64,000 bases of DNA from CADEED01 sp035502995 (GTDB taxonomy: Bacteria; Pseudomonadota; Gammaproteobacteria; Steroidobacterales; Steroidobacteraceae): NCBI GenBank assembly GCA_035502995.1, contig DATJTW010000023.1, positions 62,001-126,000 of the forward strand, read 5' to 3'. The translations under genes and the position numbers were made by a program. The notes under the pieces are model-generated. The model was not told the origin of the DNA. It saw only the letters and a program-made list of their open reading frames with translations, and made no database searches. This document shows, piece after piece, positions 57,595 through 64,000 of the stretch (the stretch's first letter is position 1; every line of letters starts with the position of its first letter).

Positions 57595-58143
57595 TCACAG
57601 GGTGCGCGCGCGATACACCGCTTCATCGTACGCCCGCTGCGCGTCGCCACGCTCGTACACGAGCTGGCCGAGTCGAAAGGCGAGGCGCTCGCGCTCCTTC
57701 CGCTCGAGATCGTCGCGTTCGAGCTCGTGCCGCACGTCGCGCATCTCGCCGTCGATCGAGCTGATCGCGTTCGACGCGGTATTCACGTCGTGGCCCTTGG
57801 CCCAGGCGGCGTCGAGCCGGTCCTGGTCGTAGTTGCCGCAGAGATAGACGTTGAAGCCGTTGCCGTATTCGCCGGCCTGGTACGCACGCTGCGGGACGCA
57901 GTAGCGGTCGAGCCCGCGCTCGCGGCCGTGCAGCCAGGCGCCGCGGTCCGGCACCACCTGCACCTTTGCGCACGCCTTGAAGTGCTGCTGCAGGTATTCC
58001 TCCGGCTGACCGTTCGCGCCGTCGCGGACGCCGATGGATTCCCAGTCGGCGGACAGGCAGTCGGACTTGGAGAGGCTGGCGCAGCCGGACAGGGAGCCGA
58101 GCAGGGCCAGGGCGGCTAACAACTTGATGAGAGACCTGTTCAT
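57595..58143 (-). CDS. DUF2799 lipoprotein
   Basis: A 182-residue lipoprotein: the signal MNRSLIKLLAALALLGSLSGCASLSKSDC has a lipobox LSGC with lipid Cys21. The mature domain ADWESIGVRDGANGQPEEYLQQHFKACAKVQVVPDRGAWLHGRERGLDRYCVPQRAYQAGEYGNGFNVYLCGNY matches DUF2799, four Cys suggesting disulfides. A C-terminal helical region (EMRDVRHELERDDLERKERERLAFRLGQLVYERGDAQRAYDEAV) is coiled-coil-like. Envelope location, unknown role. I start at ATG 58143 rather than the ATG three codons upstream, because it begins the signal peptide cleanly. Confidence 0.88.
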   Translation of the reverse strand: MNRSLIKLLAALALLGSLSGCASLSKSDCLSADWESIGVRDGANGQPEEYLQQHFKACAKVQVVPDRGAWLHGRERGLDRYCVPQRAYQAGEYGNGFNVYLCGNYDQDRLDAAWAKGHDVNTASNAISSIDGEMRDVRHELERDDLERKERERLAFRLGQLVYERGDAQRAYDEAVYRARTL

Positions 58144-58228
58144 GGCTGCCAATCTACGGCAGCCGCTTTGAACGGAAGCTGAACCGGCGCGGCCGCGGCG
58201 CGCGCCGGATTATTGTCAGGTGGAGCCG

Positions 58229-60235
58229 CTAGACGGGCAGGCCGTCCTCGCGTTCGATCGCGATCAATGCCGCGCGCGCGGGCAACCCGTTGCCGTCGGG
58301 CCAGTGGCTGCGCGGCGCATCGATCGTGCCGCCTTCGCCGGGATGCTGGATCGACAGGAACAACGTGCGGCCGTCGGGCGTGAACTCGCAGCCGCACACT
58401 TCGCAGCCGGCGGGGCCGCTCGCCAGCTGCTGCAGCCGGCCGCGCTCCGGCCCGTCGACGGGCACGACGAAGCAGCCGTTGTTGGCGGACTTGCGATCGT
58501 CGGTATCGCTGACGATCCACAGTCGTCCCTGCGGATCGATGCCGAGATTGTCGGGGCAGTGCACGGGGCTCACGTCGGCGGCGTTTGCGTAGCCGGCGTA
58601 ATAGGTGTCGGTGCTGCCGACCTTGCCCGGCGCGATGTCGCGCGCGTCGACGATGTAGCGACCCGCGCCCGGATCGCCGGCCAGCAGGAACACGTTCCAC
58701 GAGAACGTCGTCGCGGTGGCGTCGTCGCCGGTTTCGGCGATCTCGATGATGTGGCCGGACTTGTTGTCGGGCCGCGGATTCGCGGCGTTCAGTCCGGTGT
58801 CCGGCTGGTGGCCGTTCCAGTCGGCGTCCTTCGTGTTGGCTCGGTCCTCGCTCTTCGTGCAGGCGATGTAGATGCGCCCGGTGTGCGGGCTGGGCTCGAC
58901 GTCCTCGGGGCGGTCCATCGGCGTCGCGCCCAACAGGTCCGCGGCGGCGCGCGCCTTGATGACGACGTCGCCCTGGTTGGCGAAGCCGGCTTTCGAATTC
59001 AACGGCCCCTTCTCGTCGTGCACCAGCGGCAGCCACACGCCCGTGCCGTCCGCGTCGAAGCGCGCGGCGTACAACGTGCCGTGATCGAGCAGGTCGCGGT
59101 TCGCCGCGGGATTCTTCGCATCGAACCGGTCGCGCGTGACGAACTTGTAGATGTATTCGAACTTCTCGTCGTCGCCCATGTACGCGGCGACGTGGCCGGT
59201 CCTGCCGACGATCGAGTTCGCGCCTTCGTGCTGGAAGCGGCCGAGCGCCGTGCGCTTGCGCGGCATGGAGCGCGGATCGTGCGGATCGATCTCGACCATC
59301 CAGCCGAACCGCAGCGGCTCGTGCGGCTCGTTGCGCAGGTCGAAGCGCGCGTCCTGGAAATCCCAGCCGTAGAAGCTGTTCTCGCGGAACGGGAAGCGGC
59401 GCATCGCGTCGACCAGCGCGGGATCGGCATCCGCGAGCGCGCTGCGCGCGCCGGCGAAGTAGTCGTCGATGTTCTCTTCGGACGTCAGGTAGGTGCCCCA
59501 CGGCGTCTTGCCCGCGGAGCAGTTCGCGAACGTGCCCAGCATCTTCGTGCCGGTGGGATCGGCCTTGGTGCGCAGCAGCGGGTGGCCGCGCGCGGGGCCG
59601 GAGATCTCGATCGGCGTGCGCGCCGTGATGCGGCGGTTGAACGTCGACGCGACGTCGCGGGCCCAACCACCGGCGTCGCGATGGATCTCCAGCACGGAGA
59701 CGCCGTGCGCGGCCTGCATGAATTCCACCGCGTGGGGATGCTCGTCCATCCAGCGGCGCCGCTCCTCCGGCTTCATGCCGGCGCCGCGATTGCCCGGCCA
59801 CACCAGCTCGGCACTGAAGTATTCATGGTTCACGCAGACCAGGCCGCGCGCGGCGCGACCCGACTTCAACGGAAAGAACTGCACCGCGTCCGCGTTGGTG
59901 CCGAACTGCCGATGTTGCGCGTCGACGGCACCCGCATCGAGCCAGGCCGTGTCCTTCAGCCGGCGTGTATCGAAATCGGGCGTGCCGGTGACGAGACTGT
60001 CACCCCAACGCGCGACGACGTTCCAGCGATAACCGTCGGCGATCACGAATGCATCGCCGCTCTGCGGCGGGACGCTGCGGAAGCGGTTGTTGGAAGCGGC
60101 GGCGGTCTTTGTAGGACTGCTCTTCGTCGCGCCGACCGCGCAGGCCGCGAGGCCCGCGGTGGCTGCACCGGCGACGAGCGTACGGCGCGACAGTCGCGCG
60201 GCGAGGATGGCGTCAAATGCGGGTCGATCGTTCAT
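58229..60235 (-). CDS. PhoX family alkaline phosphatase, Tat-exported
   Basis: A 668-residue protein with a twin-arginine signal (ARLSRRTLVAGAATAGLAACAVG). The PhoX/DUF839 core is present: RSVPPQSGDAFVIADGYRWNVVARWGDSL, CVNHEYFSAELVWP, GTFANCSAGKTPWGTYLTSEENIDDYF, RFGWMVEIDPHDP, QGDVVIKARAAADLLGATPMDRPEDVEPSP, CPDNLGIDPQGRLWIVSD and CEVCGCEFTPDGRTLFLSIQHPGEGGT. PhoX binds Ca and Fe and releases phosphate from organic esters. The Cys-rich FANCSAG site carries the metal Cys. It is divergent from the thioredoxin-like gene at 60300. Confidence 0.92.
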   Translation of the reverse strand: MNDRPAFDAILAARLSRRTLVAGAATAGLAACAVGATKSSPTKTAAASNNRFRSVPPQSGDAFVIADGYRWNVVARWGDSLVTGTPDFDTRRLKDTAWLDAGAVDAQHRQFGTNADAVQFFPLKSGRAARGLVCVNHEYFSAELVWPGNRGAGMKPEERRRWMDEHPHAVEFMQAAHGVSVLEIHRDAGGWARDVASTFNRRITARTPIEISGPARGHPLLRTKADPTGTKMLGTFANCSAGKTPWGTYLTSEENIDDYFAGARSALADADPALVDAMRRFPFRENSFYGWDFQDARFDLRNEPHEPLRFGWMVEIDPHDPRSMPRKRTALGRFQHEGANSIVGRTGHVAAYMGDDEKFEYIYKFVTRDRFDAKNPAANRDLLDHGTLYAARFDADGTGVWLPLVHDEKGPLNSKAGFANQGDVVIKARAAADLLGATPMDRPEDVEPSPHTGRIYIACTKSEDRANTKDADWNGHQPDTGLNAANPRPDNKSGHIIEIAETGDDATATTFSWNVFLLAGDPGAGRYIVDARDIAPGKVGSTDTYYAGYANAADVSPVHCPDNLGIDPQGRLWIVSDTDDRKSANNGCFVVPVDGPERGRLQQLASGPAGCEVCGCEFTPDGRTLFLSIQHPGEGGTIDAPRSHWPDGNGLPARAALIAIEREDGLPV

Positions 60236-60299
60236 GGAGGCGCATGCTAACGTCCCGTCCCATCGACGCCCAGCGTTCCCGCCGCAGAGCACATTAAGA

Positions 60300-61850
60300 A
60301 TGGATTACGTACGTTCCGCCCTCATCGCGCTGGCGTTCGCCGCATTCTCCGTCGCCGCTCCCGCCGCGTCCGCGCTCGACGACGTCCACGCGGACGCGCC
60401 GGGCATCGCCTGGTTCAAGGGTGACGTCGATGCGGCGTTCGCCGCCGCGCAGGCGTCTAACAAGCCGGTGCTGCTGTACTGGGGCGCGCAGTGGTGCCCG
60501 CCGTGCAAGCAGCTCAAGTCCGCGGTGTTCAGCCGGCCGGACTTCATCGAGAAATCGAAACTGTTCGTCGCCGTCTATCTCGACGGCGACCTGCCCGACG
60601 CGCAGAAGTGGGGCGACACGTTCCGCGTGACGGGATATCCCACCGTCGTCGTGTTCAAGCCCGACAAGACCGAGATCACGCGCATCGCCGGCAACATGGA
60701 TCTCACGCTGTACGCGTCCGTGCTCGACGATTCGCTGGCCGACGTGCGCCCGGTGAAGGACGTCATCGCGCGCGCAGTGAAGGGCGAGGCCGCGTTGTCG
60801 GCGGTGGATTGCCGCCGCCTCGCGTACCACGCGTTCGGTCTCGAGGATGACGGCGTGTTCGAGGGCGCGAACCTCGAGAAGGCGTTCACGAATGCCGCGC
60901 GGCTCTGTCCCGCGACGCTCGAGAAAGAACGCGCGCGCTTTGCGTTCCTCGCGGCCGCGCAGGCGGCGTCGCGGCAGAAGGCCCGCCTCGAGAAAGGCGG
61001 CAAGGCGGACCAGGCGCTGACGGTGCTGGTCGTGCGCGTCAACGAACTGCTGGCGAACCGGGATCTGGCGCTGACGAACGCGGACGTCGTGCGCGGTCTG
61101 CCCGCGGAGTTCTATCTCGCCGCGCGGCAGACCGTGCCGAACGTCGCGCCGACGCTGCGCGAGCGCGTGATGGCCGTCGCCGACGCGGCCACCGTGAATC
61201 CGAAGTTCGCGCCGGCCGACCAGCTCGCCGCGCAGCTGGTGAAGATCCGCGTGGCGAAGGCGTTCGCGCCGGACGGCAAGGTGCCCACCGACGTGCGCGG
61301 CGTGGCCGTGCAGACGGCGGCGAAGATGCTGGCCGTGAAGATGGAGCCGTACGTGCGCGCCGGCGTGGTCAACTCGGCGGAGAACATCTACATCGCGCTC
61401 GAGGATCGCGACAGGCTGAAGGCGCTGCTGGCGCAGGAAGCGCAGACGTCGAACACGCCCTGGTACTACATCGGCGATCTCGCCGACGTGGAAGAGGAAC
61501 TCGGCAACAAACAACGTGCACTCGAGCTCATGGCCGAGGCCTACCAGAAGGCGAAGGGCCCGGCGTCGCGGTTCCAGTGGGGCTTCAATTACCTGTCAGG
61601 CCTGCTGCGACTCGCGCCGGACGACACGACTACCATCAATAGAGTGGGCACCTCCGTGCTCGCCGAGCTCGACGGGCCGAACCGCGTGCACCGCCGTACG
61701 TTGTCGCGGCTCACGCGTCTCGACAAGTCGCTGCGCGACTGGAACACCACGCCGCAACGGGCTGCGGTCGACGCGAAGTTGCGCGCGACCTTGCAGGGCG
61801 TGTGTCGCAAATCACCCGGCGTCGATTGTTCAACGCTGGCACGAACATAA
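60300..61850 (+). CDS. Exported thioredoxin-domain protein with helical tail
   Basis: A 516-residue protein with a signal peptide (YVRSALIALAFAAFSVAAPAASA). Residues 34-160 are a thioredoxin fold with WCPPC (Cys66, Cys69) in VLLYWGAQWCPPCKQLKSAV, and VTGYPTVVVFKPDKTEI gives the cis-Pro. The remaining 350 residues are alpha-helical (RRLAYHAFGLEDDG, LRERVMAVADAATVNPKFAPADQLAAQLVKIRVAKAF, DLADVEEELGNKQRALELMAEAYQKAKGP), similar to TPR-like tails in thioredoxin family proteins of unknown role. It is likely a periplasmic thiol oxidoreductase. The 64-bp gap to phoX is divergent. Confidence 0.85.
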   Translation: MDYVRSALIALAFAAFSVAAPAASALDDVHADAPGIAWFKGDVDAAFAAAQASNKPVLLYWGAQWCPPCKQLKSAVFSRPDFIEKSKLFVAVYLDGDLPDAQKWGDTFRVTGYPTVVVFKPDKTEITRIAGNMDLTLYASVLDDSLADVRPVKDVIARAVKGEAALSAVDCRRLAYHAFGLEDDGVFEGANLEKAFTNAARLCPATLEKERARFAFLAAAQAASRQKARLEKGGKADQALTVLVVRVNELLANRDLALTNADVVRGLPAEFYLAARQTVPNVAPTLRERVMAVADAATVNPKFAPADQLAAQLVKIRVAKAFAPDGKVPTDVRGVAVQTAAKMLAVKMEPYVRAGVVNSAENIYIALEDRDRLKALLAQEAQTSNTPWYYIGDLADVEEELGNKQRALELMAEAYQKAKGPASRFQWGFNYLSGLLRLAPDDTTTINRVGTSVLAELDGPNRVHRRTLSRLTRLDKSLRDWNTTPQRAAVDAKLRATLQGVCRKSPGVDCSTLART

Positions 61851-62088
61851 TTCCCGCGCGGGCGCACTAACAAAAGTTCACCGCGACCTGCGACAAGTGA
61901 GAGCGCTTTCACCGTTACGCAGACAATTCATCCCTTCGTAGCGTCGGGCATCGCCTAAGGCGAACCCGTTCACGTTCGGGCCGCAGCCCGCCCGATATCG
62001 TCTCGCCACTTCCGGGCCATCGCGTCCGCGTCCTCTGGGGTTCGATGAGGACGTTGCGCGGGCGCCCGACAACGAATTGGAGATGTCG
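61851..62088. other. Non-coding stretch before the GTPase module
   Basis: After the thioredoxin-like gene no gene is supported here. CGCC-TAA-GGCG near 61954 and a short CGAAC/GTTCG pairing give small hairpins. I saw no sigma-70 boxes I would trust, and no riboswitch core. The end of the region carries the start of a short leader frame. Confidence 0.4.
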
Positions 62089-62154
62089 ATGTTCGTACGG
62101 GGTCGGCGCCGCGCGTTTTGTCGCGCTGCGCCAGTCGTGTTGGTGCGTGCATGA
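62089..62154 (+). CDS. Possible 21-residue leader peptide coupled to the next gene
   Basis: ATG 62089 follows GGAG by 6 bases and opens a 21-codon frame (MFVRGRRRAFCRAAPVVLVRA) that stops with a TGA overlapping the ATG of the next gene as ATGA (62151-62154). The main gene has no good ribosome site of its own, so ribosomes ending here could start it. The Arg-rich content is typical of chance frames in GC-rich DNA, so the peptide itself may be meaningless. Coupling is inferred. Confidence 0.35.
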   Translation: MFVRGRRRAFCRAAPVVLVRA

Positions 62155-63206
62155 GCCGCGGCCAGGCCCAGAAGGCCGAGGCTGCGGGCGGCGTCGTCGC
62201 CGGTCAGCGGCGCATCGCGCTGGTCGGGGCTCCCTCGGGTGCCGCCGACGAACGCGGCGAGCACGCGATGCGCCTGCTCGACACCATGTTGTGGGTGCTG
62301 AAGGGCACGACGCGCGATGCGTGGTCGAAAGCCGAGCCCGACGACGCCGACATCATCGTCATCCATCGCGGTGACGAACCCACGCGCACCGCCGCCTGGC
62401 GTTCGCGCGGCAAGCTCATCGTCGAAATCGCGCGCGAGGGCGAAACCGGCGGCGCCGACGACAACGTGCTGACGTATCCGTTTCCCGCGAAACGCGTGCT
62501 CGAGCTGCTCGAGAAACTCAGCGGCAAGCTCGACGATTCGTCGCCCGCGCCGGCCGTGTCCGCCGCGCCGGCGCCGGTCGCGCGCGCCACGATCTCCGAC
62601 ACGGACCGCTGGGCGTTGCCCGAGGCGCTGCGCACCGTGCGTTCGGTGCGCAACGACAACCTCTGGCTGGTCGCGCGCGACGGTGCGGACCCCGTGCTCT
62701 GGCTGCGCGGCGACGGCTCGGCGTATTTCGCCACCGATGCTTTCGTCCGCACGCTGCATGCGGATGGCTCGCTGACCACGCGCCTCGAGCTGCGCGACGG
62801 CTATCCACCGCCGAAGACGCGCGTTGCGGAACGTCCCGCCGGCGAGTTCTTCTGGTTCGCGGGCTTCAATGCCGGCGACGGTCTCGCGCCCTGGCTCGAT
62901 TCGCGCCAGTCCTTCCGCATCACGGCGTGGCCGGATTTCGGCGTCATCCGCCCGGATGCCGCGGTGCTGCGCGCCGTCGCGCTGTTGCAGGTGCAGTCGC
63001 TCGACGTTGGCGCGCTGGCCGCGCGGGCGCGTGTCACGCACGCCGTGGCGGCGCGCATCCTCAACGCGTTGTCGCTGTGCGAAGTGCTGGTCGCCGGCGA
63101 AGCCCGCGCGTCGCGCGGCGAAGCCCGGCTGACCGAGCCGCGCGGCGGCTTCTCCGGATTCCTGCGCCGCCTGCGCACGCATCTCGGCCTCGGAGTCGAG
63201 GCATGA
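62151..63206 (+). CDS. Winged-helix protein heading a GTPase module
   Basis: A 351-residue cytosolic protein. The first 110 residues (RRIALVGAPSGAADERGEHAMRLLDTMLWVLKGTTRDAWSKAEPDDADIIVIH, GKLIVEIAREGET) look like a degenerate receiver or Rossmann-like fold without phospho-Asp pocket. An Ala/Pro linker follows (DDSSPAPAVSAAPAPVARA). The C-terminal part ends in a winged helix (LRAVALLQVQSLDVGALAARARVTHAVAARILNALSLCEVLVAGEA), similar in pattern to DUF742-like wHTH domains of bacterial conservons. Stop overlaps the GTPase ATG as ATGA. It may be an effector or adaptor of the GTPase; the assignment is inferred from context. Confidence 0.7.
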   Translation: MSRGQAQKAEAAGGVVAGQRRIALVGAPSGAADERGEHAMRLLDTMLWVLKGTTRDAWSKAEPDDADIIVIHRGDEPTRTAAWRSRGKLIVEIAREGETGGADDNVLTYPFPAKRVLELLEKLSGKLDDSSPAPAVSAAPAPVARATISDTDRWALPEALRTVRSVRNDNLWLVARDGADPVLWLRGDGSAYFATDAFVRTLHADGSLTTRLELRDGYPPPKTRVAERPAGEFFWFAGFNAGDGLAPWLDSRQSFRITAWPDFGVIRPDAAVLRAVALLQVQSLDVGALAARARVTHAVAARILNALSLCEVLVAGEARASRGEARLTEPRGGFSGFLRRLRTHLGLGVEA

Positions 63207-63763
63207 ACGCCGGCGAGCTCAAGATCGTGTTCGCCGGCCCGATGGGCGCCGGCAAGACCACGGCGATCCGCGCGCTCAGCGACATCGAGCCCGTGTCCAC
63301 CGAGGTCGGCAACACCGATCTCGCGAGCCACTCCAAACAACTCACCACGGTCGCGCTCGACTACGGCCACCTGCAGCTCGACGACGGCAACGTCGTGAAG
63401 CTGTACGGCACGCCCGGCCAGTCGCGGTTCGCGTTCATGTGGGACATCCTCTGCGCCGGTGCCATCGGCATCGTGCTGCTGGTCGACGCGTCGCGTGACG
63501 ACGCGCTCGACGATTTCCGCGCCTTCGTCGACACGCTGCGGCGCATCGCGCGCGACCAGCCGCTGATCGTCGGCGTCGGCCGGCCGACGTCGGCCGACGG
63601 TTCCCATCTCGCGCCGTTCCAGGCGCACCTCGCGTCGCAGGGCATCGTGGCGCCGGTGTTCGGCGTGGACGCGCGTGAACGCGCCGACGTGCTGCTGCTG
63701 GTCGAAACGCTGCTGTGCGTGCTCGAAGCGCGCGTCGAGGAGAAGACCCGTGCCGTCAACTAA
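63203..63763 (+). CDS. MglA-like small GTPase
   Basis: A 186-residue P-loop protein. G1 is GPMGAGKTT (residues 12-20), G2 lies in VSTEVGNTDL, G3 is KLYGTPGQSRFAFMWDIL, where the usual Asp of DxxG is replaced as in MglA/CvnD-like proteins. LLVDASRDDALDDFRAFVDTL follows. The G4 region VGVGRPTSADGS lacks the NKxD guanine-specificity motif of classical GTPases. Roadblock proteins act as activators or partners of this class. The gene overlaps its neighbours on both sides (ATGA, and 14 bases with the roadblock gene). Guanine specificity is uncertain. Confidence 0.85.
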   Translation: MNAGELKIVFAGPMGAGKTTAIRALSDIEPVSTEVGNTDLASHSKQLTTVALDYGHLQLDDGNVVKLYGTPGQSRFAFMWDILCAGAIGIVLLVDASRDDALDDFRAFVDTLRRIARDQPLIVGVGRPTSADGSHLAPFQAHLASQGIVAPVFGVDARERADVLLLVETLLCVLEARVEEKTRAVN

Positions 63764-64000
63764 CGTGGCGTTCCGCCCGGCCGAGTTCGCGCAGGCCGCC
63801 GGCCAGCATCTCGAGGCCTTCGTGGCCGCGAATTCCGACGTGGCGTATGCCGTGCTGACCACCAGCGACGGCTTCGAAGTCGCCGCGCATCCGAAGAAGC
63901 CGCTGACGCAGAAGCTCGCGGCGATGAGCAGCTCGCTGCAGGCGTTGTCCGAGGCGATCTCGCGCGAGGCCGGCCTCTCGAACGCGCGCAATCTCGTCAT
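63750..64000 (+). CDS. Roadblock/LC7 domain protein, N-terminal part
   Basis: The gene runs off the window end; 83 codons are visible from GTG 63750, which follows GAGGAGAAG and overlaps the GTPase gene by 14 bases. VAFRPAEFAQAAGQHLEAFVAANSDVAYAVLTTSDGFEVAAHP and LAAMSSSLQALSEAISREAGLSNARNLVI match the roadblock/LC7 fold (helix, then the TTSDGF/E strand pair and the Met-Ser-x-Ser helix). Such proteins (MglB, CvnB) bind and regulate small GTPases encoded next to them. Its presence supports the GTPase call for the upstream gene. Confidence 0.85.
   Translation, partial: MPSTNVAFRPAEFAQAAGQHLEAFVAANSDVAYAVLTTSDGFEVAAHPKKPLTQKLAAMSSSLQALSEAISREAGLSNARNLV

Noticed and set aside
61943..62010. Candidate riboswitch (hairpins near 61954 and a c-di-GMP-like look) before the GTPase module
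   Set aside because: The conserved core of known riboswitch classes is not present and the stems are only 4-5 bp.

Overview
The window is a GC-rich (roughly two-thirds GC by eye), densely coded piece of a bacterial chromosome. Several genes point to a gammaproteobacterium of the Xanthomonadales/Steroidobacterales kind: an RstA/RstB two-component pair behind MipA/OmpV and DUF3019 genes, an HrpB helicase, LysE, GrpB, a neutral zinc metallopeptidase, PhoX, bactofilins, and several diguanylate cyclase/phosphodiesterase genes. This placement is an inference from gene content only. I see no rRNA, tRNA, CRISPR array, insertion sequence or phage gene. Both ends cut a gene: an aldo/keto reductase on the left and a roadblock/LC7 gene on the right.

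Layout. 1-5.6 kb: aldo/keto reductase end, PRC-barrel protein, small metallothionein-like Cys-rich protein, the coupled operon mipA-like/DUF3019/rstA/rstB, and a DUF6438 protein. 5.6-8.0 kb: an ECF sigma factor, a membrane anti-sigma-like protein and a subtilisin-fold protein that has lost its catalytic Ser and its oxyanion Asn. 8.0-17.8 kb: a PAS histidine kinase, a Tat-exported DUF1349 protein with a HAD phosphatase, LysE exporter, M48 protease, a divergent pair of carbohydrate genes (Gfo/Idh/MocA oxidoreductase and a large six-hairpin-like hydrolase), and two hypotheticals.

17.9-26.2 kb is the most striking block: an OxyR-type regulator without the peroxide-sensing cysteines, overlapping the start of a flavin-dependent (tryptophan-type) halogenase, then two successive halogenase + CPA2 cation/proton antiporter modules. 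The three halogenases keep the family Lys and WxWxIP signatures. The two antiporters differ at the ion-binding motif (Gly-Asp versus Asp-Asp).

26.4-29.7 kb: an operon of outer-membrane beta-barrel protein, mini periplasmic binding protein and membrane diguanylate cyclase. 29.9-38.3 kb: two zinc metallopeptidases, a GH9 glycosidase coupled to an amidohydrolase, a DUF418 membrane protein and a beta-lactamase-like serine hydrolase. 38.3-48.8 kb: two bactofilins, a 1173-residue exported protein, a LuxR-HTH/VOC fusion regulator facing a DUF1800/DUF1501 operon across a perfect 38-bp palindrome, a double redoxin and a VOC protein. 49.0-61.9 kb: a GGDEF-EAL protein, a three-gene operon of membrane protein, XRE regulator and a 28-residue membrane peptide under two 18-bp operators, GrpB, a zinc protease, HrpB, a quinone oxidoreductase, a DUF2799 lipoprotein, PhoX and a thioredoxin-like protein. 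62.1-64.0 kb: a conservon-like module of winged-helix protein, MglA-like small GTPase and roadblock protein.

Two repeat families run through the window: a REP-like GGGGAC element (three copies) and a 38-bp palindrome (two copies). The octamer CTATCTAC also occurs 13 times by my reading, far more than base composition would give.
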